Positions 12,216 through 23,428 are shown, counted from the first letter of the stretch. The stretch: 64,000 bases of DNA from Anaeromyces robustus (GCA_002104895.1 MCFG01000001.1:231501-295500), one strand, 5' to 3'. The notes: generated by a model from the letters alone, not told the origin. Translations and numbers: made by a program.

Positions 12216-15200
12216 TTAATTTGGTAAGGTATAAGAAATTTCCCAATATTGATCATCTTTGGAACCATCACATATATTCATATTTAAACGATTTTCTGTA
12301 GATTTTTTAGAAGTCATTAAACCAAGACATTTATCATCTATAAATGGTGATGTAATACTATGACTATTATATGAATCAATTATATCAATTAAAATGGCAT
12401 TATTATCACATTCTTTCATAATAATTGTACCTTTATCATTATCTGAAATATTTAAACATAAACCATTATACATTGATCTATAGAATCCTTCTACAGAAAT
12501 TGGAATTTCCCATTTTGCTTGTTCAGAATCTTCACAATCATCAATTATAGGCCTAAAACTATAAGAAGAACCTGCATATAAACATTTATTTAATTTTTTA
12601 TTATAAATCCAACCAATTTGAGTTTCAGCTCTAATTATATTATATGGATTTCTATCCCAAAGTGTCCATATTTGATCCTCAAAATCTTCATCACAATTAC
12701 CTAAATATACAATATTGGAATTCATTGAGTTATCATCTCTAACACCCATACACTTATTTTTTATATCATCTTCGAATTCAGGTAAATAATTATTATTTTC
12801 ACTATCAGGTAAATAAATGAAATTATTTTTTAAATATTTAAAAATACTATTTTCTTCACATATACCAATTTTCATATCAAATTGAGAATCTGAAACCTTT
12901 AATATACATCTATTTTTATTAGCAACTGAAAAGATATAACCTTCAGGATAGGGTGATACATACCATTTAAATCTAGGAGTATTTCCACAATCTTTAATTA
13001 ATGGTTCTTTATTTAATGTTGGTTGTGAATATAAACATTTATCAGTAGAAGGATTATAAATCCATTTAGGTTTAGCACCAGGTTTTATTGTTGGTACATT
13101 ATTAATAGTGGTTGTAGTCGTAGTAGTAGTTGTTGTTGTTGTTGTAGTAGTTGTTGTTGTTTTCTTTGTAGTAATGGTTGTAGTTGTTGTAATAATAGTT
13201 GTAGTTTTCTTAGCTTCATAAGGATTTTCAGTACGAATTTCCCAATGTTGATCATCTTTAGATTCATCACATTTATTTAAATTTAATCTCTTATCTTTTC
13301 CAAGTAAACCAAGACATTTATTTATATTTAATGGAGATATAATACTTTCTTTATTATAAGAGGAATTTATATTATTAATAATAGCTTCATTATTACAATC
13401 TTTCATAATAATGGTACCTTCATTGATATCTTTAACATGTAAACACCAACCTTCATATAATGTTTTAAAGAAACCATCTCCTGAAATTGGAACTTTCCAT
13501 TTAGAACGATCAGAATTATCACATTTATCCATTTGTGGTCTATTAGTAAATGTAGTAGGAGATAATAAACATTTTTTTAATATCTTATTATAAATCCAAA
13601 CAATTTGAGTTTCAGCTTTAATAATTCCAGTAGGATTTCTATCCCAAAGTGACCATATTTGATCATCGGATTTCTTACAATCTCTTAAATAAGCACCATT
13701 ATAGTTACTTGGATCACCATCTCCAATACCCATACATTGACCATCCATTTCAGATGAAAAAATTAAACCTTCCTCCGTATATTCAAATACATTTTTAACA
13801 TCACAATTACTTACTTTAATTTTACCATGAGCAGGATCTAAAAGATTTAAACATCTCTCTTTTTCAGAAGCTGGATGGAAAAAACCTTTAGGATATGGAG
13901 ATATATACCATTTATATCTTATACCATTGGCACAATCTTTAATTAATGGTTTTTTATCGATAGTTTGTTGAGCATATAAACATTTATCGACAGATTTATT
14001 ATAAATCCATTTAGGTTTAGTATTAGGATCAATAGTTGGAACAGAAGTAAAAATAGGAGTAGTAGTTGTTGTAGTAGTTGTAGTTGTAGTAGTAGTAGTA
14101 GTAGTAGTAGTAGTTGTTGTTGTTGTAGTAGTAGTAGTAGTAATAGCTGGATTTGTTGTACGAATTTCCCATTGTTGATCATTTTTTGATTTATCACAAT
14201 TATTCATATTTAGTTTTAATTCTACAGAATTCAATAAACCCAAACATTTTTGTGTAGTTAATGTGGATACAATACTTGCTTTATTATAGGATGAATTAAT
14301 ATCACTGAAAACAGAATTACTATTACAATTTTTCATACTAACTGTACCTTTATTGATATCAGCAAAATTAATACACCAACCTTTATGTAATGATTTAATA
14401 AAACCGTTACCTGAAATTGGAATTTTCCATTTAGAACGATCAGAATCATCACAATTAGCCATCGTAGGTCTATAGGATAATTTTAAACCAGCATATAAAC
14501 ATTTATTATATTTTTTATTATAAATCCAAACAGTTTGAGTTTTAACTTTATATAAGTCATTAGGAATTTTATCCCAAACTGTCCAATATTGATCAATAGC
14601 TTTAGTACAAATTTTTAAATAAACATTATTGGAATTGGAAGGATTATCATTTCCAACACCTAAACATTCATCATTAACTTCAGAAGTTTTAATTAAATCT
14701 TCATTTGTTAATTCAAAAGTATTACTAATATTACATTGACTTACTTTAGTTATACCGTTAAAGGAATCATAAAGATTTATACATCTATCTTTATTAGCCG
14801 CTGAATGGAAATAACCTTTAGGATTTGGTGATATATACCATTGAAATTGATTATTATTCTCTTCACATTCTTTAACTACAAGTTTTGAATCTAATGTGGC
14901 ATCAGCAAATAAACATTTACCACTAGATTCATTATAAATATATTTAGGTTTACTATCTGAATTAATAGCTGGTACACTATGTTTATTTCTGGTAATAATA
15001 CTTTCCGTTACAGGATCATAAGAAACTTGACAATCAAATTTATTTTCATAACAATCTGGTGAAAAAACTAATTTTTTACCATTATTTATAAATCGATTTG
15101 GAGTATCATAAGAACCTAAATCAAAAATTCTATCTTTAATAGACATTTCAATTAAAGTTTTTCTCATTAAATTAGTATCGAATTTAATATCAGGATGTTC

Positions 15201-16712
15201 TGACATAATAGAAGCAGCAACCCCTGCAACTAATGGAGTTGCATAAGAAGTTCCTGAACCTTCACTATATTTACTTTTATTCTTATCCATTTTAGCGGCA
15301 ATACCTGTACCTGGAGCAAAAATATCAATACAATCTCCAAAATTAGAATAACTAGCACGATAATATTTATTATTTATAATTTTTGAGGTTGTAGCACCAA
15401 CAGCTATGGCTTTTCTATAAGCTGAATTACCATGGAAATAATTACTTTTTTTACCTTGACAACCATTTTTATCATCATTTCCACCTGAAACAAAAATAAT
15501 AAATCCTTCATTATTAACTAAATCATCAAATTTTTCATCTACGGATTGATAATATGGTCTATGACCACTAGATATACTTATTACCGATTTATGAGGTATA
15601 GCATTTCTTTTAACGAAATCAAGACCATTAAGGATACCTCTAATACTATATCCAACTCCTACCATATGTATATTTGCCTTTTTTGCAACTCCAAGTAATG
15701 ATCCACCAGCAGCTGAGGAAACTAACATACCATGAGTTTCTAATTTACCATTTTTTTTATGTAAAAACATACAATTTTTAATTTCATCACCAGTAGTTTC
15801 ACGAACTTTTCCATTTTCTTCAATAGTAGCATCACATGTAACAGTACGTTCATCTGGTGTTCCTTTATAAGTATCAAAATCTTCATGAGTAGTATCTATA
15901 CCACAATCTATTAAATAAATATCAATACCTTTACCTGCAGAACTTGGATAATAAAAGTTTGGATCAATAGTTTTACCTTGAACCGTATTTGGAGATTGAG
16001 ATATTAAATTCAAATAATTAGTATAATCATTAAAATTAAATGGTTGAATACTAACATTATTCCATTCTGTTTCCTTTTTAATAGCATCAGTATCATAATA
16101 TTCATCGGATGAAAATAATTCTCTTTTTTCAAATAATTCTCTTTTTTCAAATAATTCACCATCATCATCAAAACCATCATCATATTCGATAACTTCATCT
16201 TTTTCACAATATAAAACATTATCTAAATTACAGATAATATCTTTAACTTCTGAAGAAAGATAAACCACAATAGTAATATAATTAGATATTGGACAAAGAT
16301 GAGAAACTAAATTAGATTCAATAGGAATATATTCAATATTTGAATTTATAGAATCTTTTGAAGTAGAACGCATTATATGATTATTGGATCTTACATCATT
16401 AATGAATAAAAATTTAGATAATTTATTACGTTTTTTTAATTGAACTGAATCTAATTCTTTTAATTTTTCATCTAATTCACCATTTTCTAAAATATAAGAT
16501 TCTTTATTAGTTTCAATAATTTCATAAATATCATTCATTCTATCATTGACCAATCTATCAATTTTCCTTTGATTAGATTTACTATCATCGTCATAATTTT
16601 TTTCAATACCTTCTTTTAATATAGCAACTATATAATAATTATTTTCAGCATAAATCTTTATACAATAATTTATCAAAATAATTATTGTACAAAGTAATAA
16701 TTTTAAATACAT
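12216..16712 (-). CDS. Secreted subtilisin-like serine protease with beta-trefoil modules
   Basis: Single exon, 1498 residues. Signal peptide about 1-22; inhibitor-I9-like propeptide about 25-175, followed by an acidic linker with the direct repeat ELFEKRELFEKRELF. The S8 peptidase domain is about 255-545. The expected catalytic set is visible: Asp269 (LIDCGID), His327 (ETHGML), oxyanion Asn412 (SGGND) and Ser489 (GSGTSYATPLVAG). The Asp motif has Cys where most subtilases have Thr/Ser (DCG). The rest is three long modules separated by poly-Thr linkers (about 852-887 and 1166-1204). Each module reads as two R-type-lectin/ricin-B-like beta-trefoils, with recurring KCLYA, DQ.W and GWCIN motifs. 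Expected role: extracellular proteolysis with binding to glycans or plant wall; the ligand is inferred. No dockerin was seen, so it is probably not cellulosomal. Stop is at 12216-12218. Confidence 0.9.
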   Translation of the reverse strand: MYLKLLLCTIIILINYCIKIYAENNYYIVAILKEGIEKNYDDDSKSNQRKIDRLVNDRMNDIYEIIETNKESYILENGELDEKLKELDSVQLKKRNKLSKFLFINDVRSNNHIMRSTSKDSINSNIEYIPIESNLVSHLCPISNYITIVVYLSSEVKDIICNLDNVLYCEKDEVIEYDDGFDDDGELFEKRELFEKRELFSSDEYYDTDAIKKETEWNNVSIQPFNFNDYTNYLNLISQSPNTVQGKTIDPNFYYPSSAGKGIDIYLIDCGIDTTHEDFDTYKGTPDERTVTCDATIEENGKVRETTGDEIKNCMFLHKKNGKLETHGMLVSSAAGGSLLGVAKKANIHMVGVGYSIRGILNGLDFVKRNAIPHKSVISISSGHRPYYQSVDEKFDDLVNNEGFIIFVSGGNDDKNGCQGKKSNYFHGNSAYRKAIAVGATTSKIINNKYYRASYSNFGDCIDIFAPGTGIAAKMDKNKSKYSEGSGTSYATPLVAGVAASIMSEHPDIKFDTNLMRKTLIEMSIKDRIFDLGSYDTPNRFINNGKKLVFSPDCYENKFDCQVSYDPVTESIITRNKHSVPAINSDSKPKYIYNESSGKCLFADATLDSKLVVKECEENNNQFQWYISPNPKGYFHSAANKDRCINLYDSFNGITKVSQCNISNTFELTNEDLIKTSEVNDECLGVGNDNPSNSNNVYLKICTKAIDQYWTVWDKIPNDLYKVKTQTVWIYNKKYNKCLYAGLKLSYRPTMANCDDSDRSKWKIPISGNGFIKSLHKGWCINFADINKGTVSMKNCNSNSVFSDINSSYNKASIVSTLTTQKCLGLLNSVELKLNMNNCDKSKNDQQWEIRTTNPAITTTTTTTTTTTTTTTTTTTTTTTTTTTTPIFTSVPTIDPNTKPKWIYNKSVDKCLYAQQTIDKKPLIKDCANGIRYKWYISPYPKGFFHPASEKERCLNLLDPAHGKIKVSNCDVKNVFEYTEEGLIFSSEMDGQCMGIGDGDPSNYNGAYLRDCKKSDDQIWSLWDRNPTGIIKAETQIVWIYNKILKKCLLSPTTFTNRPQMDKCDNSDRSKWKVPISGDGFFKTLYEGWCLHVKDINEGTIIMKDCNNEAIINNINSSYNKESIISPLNINKCLGLLGKDKRLNLNKCDESKDDQHWEIRTENPYEAKKTTTIITTTTTITTKKTTTTTTTTTTTTTTTTTTINNVPTIKPGAKPKWIYNPSTDKCLYSQPTLNKEPLIKDCGNTPRFKWYVSPYPEGYIFSVANKNRCILKVSDSQFDMKIGICEENSIFKYLKNNFIYLPDSENNNYLPEFEDDIKNKCMGVRDDNSMNSNIVYLGNCDEDFEDQIWTLWDRNPYNIIRAETQIGWIYNKKLNKCLYAGSSYSFRPIIDDCEDSEQAKWEIPISVEGFYRSMYNGLCLNISDNDKGTIIMKECDNNAILIDIIDSYNSHSITSPFIDDKCLGLMTSKKSTENRLNMNICDGSKDDQYWEISYTLPN

Positions 16713-16906
16713 TTTTTTATGTGTGTTTTTTTATGATATAATTTAATTTTTTTTTCTAGTACAATTTTTATTTTTAGTTTTTTGTTTTATTTTTATTATT
16801 AATTATTCATTAGTTATATTATATTTTTATTATTTATTGTTAATTTTATTTTAATTGTTTTATTTATTTTTTATTTTATTTTATTTTATTATATCTTTTT
16901 TTATTA

Positions 16907-16940
<34 letters not shown>

Positions 16941-17545
16941 TTTTTTGATTTTAATTTTCAGATGAATTTTACAATATTTATAGGAAAATCAGAAAAAAAA
17001 AATTATTTTAATTTAATAAAGAAAAAAATTTTTTCGTGTAACTAAAAAAAAAAAAAAAAAAAAAAAAGGATATAAATTAATTTAAAAATTTTTTAAATTC
17101 TTTAGAATATCATTATCTAAAATAATTCTAAAATGAAAAATAAAATAAAAATATATATATATAAATATATATATAAAAATATAATTAAAAGAAAAACTAA
17201 AAAAGAGAAAAAAAAAATATAATTATTAAAATTTAAATTTATTTACACTAATAATACATATAATAATATATTGTTTTAACCAATTTTTACAACTACAATG
17301 GTTTTATATCAAATATTAAAAATCAGCATTTAATTTTAATAGTTTTTAATCATATATTAAATAAAATAGAAAAAAAAAAAAAAAAAAGGGAAAAAAGCCA
17401 AACTGTTATATTAAAAAAAAAAATTTTTTTTTCTTCCTTCATTAATTTAATTTAAGATTTATATTAAAAAAAAATTAAAAAATTTGCTATAATTCTTTAA
17501 TAATTAATATTTTGAATACTTTTTAAAAAAAAAAATTTTTTTTTC
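16713..17545. other. Upstream region of the protease gene
   Basis: A/T-only DNA with poly-T, poly-A and TATA-like alternating stretches. It must hold the protease promoter, but no specific element can be assigned. No coding signal. Confidence 0.6.
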
Positions 17546-17570
17546 TTTTTGTGTAATGTAAATATTATTC
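17546..17570 (+). repeat. Direct repeat, copy A (flanks decayed protease half)
   Basis: 25-base TTTTTGTGTAATGTAAATATT... motif. It recurs in the same orientation at 18531-18555 with three differences. The two copies bracket the decayed 5' half of the second protease copy. Confidence 0.7.
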
Positions 17571-17596
17571 TTTTCTTTCTATTGCATTATTTGAAA

Positions 17597-18510
17597 TAGT
17601 CTTAATTTATTTATTTTTTTATCCATCATTATACTCCTATACCTGTTACCTTGGATCAAAAAAAAATTAACAATATAATCATTATAATTAGAATAACTAG
17701 AAAGATAATATTTATAATATATAATTTTTGAGGCTATAGTTGGCCAATTACTATTTACTTTTCTATAATTTGAAATTTTTACCATGGAAAAAAATTCACT
17801 ATCTTTATTTTGACATCTATTTACCAGCTGAAACAAAATTAATAAATTCATTATTTTTGTTTCAAACCACTAAGTTTTTTTTTTCATATACTATTTAAAA
17901 ATATTCTTTTTTGACCATTAAATATATTTATTACAAATTTTTGAGGTATTGTGTTTCTGTGTTTCTTTTAATGAAATCATGAGTATTAACAATATTTTTA
18001 ACAAAAATTTCCAATTCCTATCATATAAATATATATATATATATACTTGCTTTATTTATTTTTTTTTTTTTTTGTAACTCCAAGTGATGATCCACCATCA
18101 GTAAATGAAACTAACATAACATACTATGAATTTCTAATTTAACATTTTTAATTTATAAAAAAAATATACAATTTTTATTTCTCATCTCCAAATGATTTGA
18201 CAAGGTTTTCTAGTTTCATCAATAATAGCTATCAATTAAAATCTTTATGAGTAAGTATTATCTATACCCTCATTTATTAAATAAATATTAATTCCTTTAC
18301 TTGAAGAACTTCGATAATAAAAAGATTTTGTATCCATTGTTTTATCCTTGATATATATTTAGAGATTAAAATATTAAATTTAAATTATTTCTGTAAAAAT
18401 ATTAGAATTAAACCTTTCTATAGCATTAATAGCATTAATAGCATTAATCGCATAATTTTCATCAGATTGGTCAAAAAAAAAAAAAATTTTTTTTTTTTCA
18501 AATAATTAAT
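17597..18510 (-). pseudogene. Decayed 5' half of a second protease copy
   Basis: Reads on the minus strand as a heavily mutated copy of the intact protease from about the ELF-repeat linker to just before the catalytic Ser. The segment at 17579-17851 still resembles VSGGND...RASYSNF...MDKNKSK. The part near 18100-18330 matches the His-region and Asp-region DNA of the intact gene (for example tctataccctcatttattaa against tctataccacaatctattaa). Frameshifts, stops and deletions are frequent and the His and Asp motifs are not intact. It ends at almost the codon where the 3' half at 19314 begins, but in the opposite orientation. The two were therefore probably one gene later split by a rearrangement. 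Confidence 0.85.
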
Positions 18511-18530
18511 TATTTGTGTATTTTTTAAAA

Positions 18531-18555
18531 TTTTTGTGTAACATAAATATTGTTC
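18531..18555 (+). repeat. Direct repeat, copy B
   Basis: Same 25-base motif as 17546-17570 (22 of 25 positions alike by eye), just outside the other end of the decayed protease half. Confidence 0.7.
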
Positions 18556-18584
18556 CTTATTTTTTTTTTTCATTAATATATTTT

Positions 18585-19294
18585 TCATAAAATATATATA
18601 TATTTGTATATATTCAAAATAATCATTAATTTTTTAACTTTTAAAGTATGATTCATTTACTATCTATTATTCATTATTATTATTAATAATAATAAATAGA
18701 ACCAACTATATATATCTATAATTGTAATATTTATAATACTTTTTTTTTTTTTTTTTTTTTTTTTTGATTTAAGATTTTCTCTTGTGTTTTTTTTTTTCAA
18801 TAATTTTTAAAAAAAAAAGGTTTTTTTTCGAAAGTTCTAAAGAATCTCTTAAAGCATTTATTTTTTTTTTAATTGTAATAATTATACATATTTTAGAAAC
18901 ATTAAAAAACCAATGCATACAATTAATATTAATATTAATATTAATATATATAACATTATTATTATTTAAATATTTATAGATATATATATTGAAACCACCT
19001 TCAAAACTATTTTTAAAATTCTTTTAATTGCAAGGATTTCAATAAATATTATATATATATATTTCATTAAATTGTTTTACTAAATTTTTTTTATTCATTT
19101 TTTTGACAACTTGGTTTTAAAAAAAAAAAATATCTTTTTTTCTCAGATTTTTCAGAAAAACTATTAAGAATTGTTTCATTATTAAGTAAATCAATTCGAT
19201 TTCCTACAATTAAAAATAAGATAGTTGGATAATGATATTTAATTTCAAGAATTTATTTCTTTTTAACATTACTAAAAGAAGTTAAGATCAATGT
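18585..19294 (+). repeat. Left arm of about 0.7-kb inverted repeat
   Basis: Matches 22744-23428 in reverse complement, with small indels and substitutions. It includes the easily recognised stretch gaaccaactatatatatct (18699 on). The inner end stops about 20 bp from the truncated protease copy at 19314. The arm contains the left Rho-family pseudogene. Confidence 0.85.
18790..19290 (-). pseudogene. Rho/Rac-family GTPase pseudogene, left copy (truncated)
   Basis: On the minus strand the conceptual peptide reads SFSNVKKK-stop-ILEIKYHYPTILFLIVGNRIDLLNNETILNS. This is the Rho-family G4 region; Rac proteins have SFENV..KW..E...H.P....LVGTKLDLR.D. The stop replaces the conserved Trp. A later exon near 18866-18840 reads ALRDSLELS, matching the Rac-type FDEAIRAVL helix. 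The 5' part (P-loop, switches) is missing because the copy breaks off beside the protease fragment. The nonsense codon is shared with the right copy, so the gene was already dead when duplicated. Confidence 0.75.
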
Positions 19295-19313
19295 TTTTTA
19301 AAGTAGTAAAATT

Positions 19314-21479
19314 TTGACTTTTGCAACTCCATTAGTTGCAGGGGTTGCTGCTTCTATTATGTCTGAAAATCCTAATATTAAATTTGATATCAATTTAATG
19401 AGAAAAACTTTAATTGAAATGTCTATTAAAGATAGAATATTTAATGTAGATTCTATAGATACTCCAAATCGATTTATAAATAATGGGAAAAAATTAGTAT
19501 TTTCACCAGATTGTTCTAAAAATAAATTTGATTGTCAAATTACTTATAATCCTAAGACAGATAGTGTTATTACAAGAAATAAACATACTGTACCAGCTAT
19601 TAGTTCAGATATTAAACCTAAATATATTTATAATGAATCTAGTGGTAAATGTTTATTTAGTGGTGGTACCTTAAATTCAAAACTTTTAGTTAAAGAATGT
19701 GAAAATAATAATAATCAATTTAAATGGTATATATCACCAAGTTCTAAAGGTTATTTCCGTTCAGCGGCTTATAAAGATAGATGTATAAATCTTTATGATT
19801 CCTTTAACGGTATAACTAAAGTAAGTCAATGTAATATTAGTAATACTTTTGAATTAACAAATGAAGATTTAATTAAAACTTCTGAAGTTAATGATGAATG
19901 TTTAGGTGTTGGAAATGATAATCCTTCCAATTCCAATAATGTTTATTTAAAAATTTGTACTAAAGCTATTGATCAATATTGGACAGTTTGGGATAAAATT
20001 CCTAATGACTTATATAAAGTTAAAACTCAAACTGTTTGGATTTATAATAAAAAATATAATAAATGTTTATATGCTGGTTTAAAATTATCCTATAGACCTA
20101 CGATGGCTAATTGTGATGATTCTGATCGTTCTAAATGGAAAATTCCAATTTCAGGTAACGGTTTTATTAAATCATTACATAAAGGTTGGTGTATTAATTT
20201 TGCTGATATCAATAAAGGTACAGTTAGTATGAAAAATTGTAATAGTAATTCTGTTTTCAGTGATATTAATTCATCCTATAATAAAGCAAGTATTGTATCC
20301 ACATTAACTACACAAAAATGTTTGGGTTTATTGAATTCTGTAGAATTAAAACTAAATATGAATAATTGTGATAAATCAAAAAATGATCAACAATGGGAAA
20401 TTCGTACAACAAATCCAGCTATTACTACTACTACTACTACAACAACAACAACTACTACTACTACTACTACTACTACTACAACTACAACTACTACAACAAC
20501 TACTACTCCTATTTTTACTTCTGTTCCAACTATTGATCCTAATACTAAACCTAAATGGATTTATAATAAATCTGTCGATAAATGTTTATATGCTCAACAA
20601 ACTATCGATAAAAAACCATTAATTAAAGATTGTGCCAATGGTATAAGATATAAATGGTATATATCTCCATATCCTAAAGGTTTTTTCCATCCAGCTTCTG
20701 AAAAAGAGAGATGTTTAAATCTTTTAGATCCTGCTCATGGTAAAATTAAAGTAAGTAATTGTGATGTTAAAAATGTATTTGAATATACGGAGGAAGGTTT
20801 AATTTTTTCATCTGAAATGGATGGTCAATGTATGGGTATTGGAGATGGTGATCCAAGTAACTATAATGGTGCTTATTTAAGAGATTGTAAGAAATCCGAT
20901 GATCAAATATGGTCACTTTGGGATAGAAATCCTACTGGAATTATTAAAGCTGAAACTCAAATTGTTTGGATTTATAATAAGATATTAAAAAAATGTTTAT
21001 TATCTCCTACTACATTTACTAATAGACCACAAATGGATAAATGTGATAATTCTGATCGTTCTAAATGGAAAGTTCCAATTTCAGGAGATGGTTTCTTTAA
21101 AACATTATATGAAGGTTGGTGTTTACATGTTAAAGATATCAATGAAGGTACTATTATTATGAAAGATTGTAATAATGAAGCTATTATTAGTAATATAAAT
21201 TCCTCTTATAATAAAGAAAGTATTATATCTCCATTAAATAAAAATAAATGTCTTGGTTTACTTGGAACAGATAAGAGATTAAATTTAAATAAATGTGATG
21301 AATCTAAAGATGATCAACATTGGGAAATTCGTACTAAAAATCCTTATGAAGATATTATTACAACAACTACAACTACTACTACAAAGAAAACAACTACAAC
21401 TACTACTACAAAGAAAACAACTACAACCACTACTACAAAGAAAACAACAAGAACAACAACAAGAATAACAACAACAACA

Positions 21480-21522
<43 letters not shown>

Positions 21523-22388
21523 ATAGTAATGTACCAACAATAGAACCTGATGCTAAACCTAAATGGATTTATAATCCTTCTACTGATAAATGTTTATATT
21601 CACAACCAGTAATAAATAAAGAACCATTAATTAAAGATTGTGAAAATACTCCTAGATTTAAATGGTATGTATCACCCTATCCTGAAGGTTATATCTTTTC
21701 AGCTGCTAATAGAAATAGATGTTTATTAAAGGTTTCAGATTATTCTCAATTACAAATGAAAGTTGGTACATGTAATGATAGTGAGATTTTTAAATATACT
21801 AATAATAATTTTATTTATTTACCTGATGGTGAAAATGATGATGATGAAAATAAACTATGTATAGGTATTGAAAATAATTCCAATACTGTACATTTCAATA
21901 ATTGTGATGAAGGTTTTGATGATCAAATATGGACACTTTGGGATAGAAATCCTTATGATATAAATAAAGTGGAAACTCAAATTGTTTGGATTTATAATAA
22001 AAAATTAAAAAAATGTTTAACTGCAGGTTCTTCTTATAATTTTAGACCTACTATTAATGATTGTAATGATTCTGAACAAGCAAAATGGGAAATTCCAGTT
22101 TCTGGAGAAGGATTCTATAAATCAAAGTATAATAATTTATGTTTAAATATTTCAGATTATAATAAAGGTACAATTGTTATGAAAGAATGTGATAATAATG
22201 CCATTTTAAATGATATTATTGATTCATATAATATTAATAGTATTACATCACCATTTATAGATGATAAATGTCTTGGTTTAATGGCATCTAAAAAATCTAC
22301 AGAAAATCGTTTAATTATGAATTTATGTGATGGTTCCAAAGATGATCAATATTGGGAAATTTCTTATACCTTAACCAAATTAAATTAA
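19314..22388 (+). pseudogene. Truncated second protease copy: beta-trefoil half without catalytic Ser
   Basis: Open frame of about 1024 codons, but with no ATG at its start: the upstream frame is closed by TAA and first reads TTG-ACT-TTT. It begins at TFATPLVAGVAA, just past the catalytic Ser of the intact gene (GTSYATPLVAG). It therefore lacks signal peptide, propeptide, Asp, His and Ser, and carries only the end of the S8 domain plus three beta-trefoil modules with Thr linkers. From about 19790 to 21190 its protein matches the intact gene without a difference, including the length of the first Thr run; the Thr-run DNA was also compared and is identical. Both ends have diverged and the second Thr linker differs. 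The open frame is best explained by recent copying from the intact gene. Expression is doubtful. Confidence 0.85.
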
Positions 22389-22671
22389 ATTAAATTTTAT
22401 TAATAATATATTTATATAATTTTATAATTAATACTATTAAAAAAATTTTTTTTGATAAAAATTAAATAATAATATAAAATATATATATATTTAATTTTTT
22501 TATTATTATAAAAAAAAATAGAAATATATATATATATATATATATTTATTAAATTTAAAGATATATTTAAAGATATACTTTATTTAATTTTTTTTTATTA
22601 TCAAAATCAGTATAAATTATTATTTAAAAAGTTTTTGATTATATAAAAAAGATAAAAAAAAATAATAAGGA
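22389..22671. other. Spacer between protease fragment and right GTPase pseudogene
   Basis: A/T-only. The first about 20 bases resemble the DNA after the stop of the intact protease gene (repeated aaatt units), so the duplication included a little 3' flank. Nothing else seen. Confidence 0.5.
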
Positions 22672-23240
22672 TAAGAAGATTATAACCTTCTTTATCCACT
22701 TAATTATGCAAGTACTGAAGTTTTAATATTTTGTTTTAATGTTATTGATCGATCTTAACTTCGTTTAGTAATGTTAAAAAGAAATAAATTCTTGAAATTA
22801 AATATCATTATCCAACTATCTTATTTTTAATTGTAGAAATTATTTAATGATGAAACAATTCTTAATAGTCTTTCTGAAAAACCTGAAGAAAAAAAATTTT
22901 TTTTTAAAACCAAGTTGTCAAAGAAATGGATAAAAAAAAAAGATTTAGTAAAACAATTTGATTGTAATGAATATATATATAATATTCATTGCAATCCTTG
23001 TAATAAAAATAATGTTAAAAATAGTTTTGAAGGAGGTTTCAATATATAAATATATATATATCTATAAATATTAATATTAATATTAATTGTATACATTGGT
23101 TTTTTTATGTTTCTAAAATATGTATAATTATTACAATTAAAAAAAATTAAAGGCTATAAGAGCTTCTTTAGAACTTTCGAAAAAAACCATTTTTTTTTTT
23201 AAAAAATTAATGAAAAAAAAAAAAACAAAAGCGAAAATCT
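22672..23240 (+). pseudogene. Rho/Rac-family GTPase pseudogene, right copy
   Basis: The conceptual peptide starts G-stop-EDYNLLYPLNYASTEVLIFCFNVID. It aligns with the Rac/Cdc42 switch-II region [26 protein letters not shown]. The first stop (TAA) probably replaced the catalytic-site Gln codon CAA. It continues with the same Trp-to-stop as the left copy, then IVG..., ETILNSLSEK and NNVKNSFEGG. An intron-like gap from about 23036 leads to AIRASLELSKK near 23153-23185. The P-loop and switch-I exons were not found, and no convincing CAAX end remains. Called a pseudogene because of two nonsense codons and frame changes. The Rho-family match is by remembered motifs, not alignment software. Confidence 0.78.
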
Positions 23241-23428
23241 TAAATCAAAAAAAAAAAAAAAAAAAAAAAAAAGTATTATAAATATTACAATTATAGATAT
23301 ATATAGTTGGTTCTATTTATTATTATTAATAATAATAATGAATAATAGATAGTAAATGAATCATACTTTAAAAGTTAAAAAATTAATGATTATTTTGAAT
23401 ATATACAAATATATATATATTTTATGAT
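22744..23428 (-). repeat. Right arm of about 0.7-kb inverted repeat
   Basis: Reverse complement of 18585-19294. The two arms enclose the truncated protease copy, making a 4.8-kb foldback-like structure. The right pseudogene continues about 70 bp further inward than the left arm. Confidence 0.85.

Noticed and set aside
13085-14197. Leu/Gln-rich minus-strand frames in the protease region, and the same at 20368-20622
   Set aside because: Shifted readings of the poly-Thr linker DNA.
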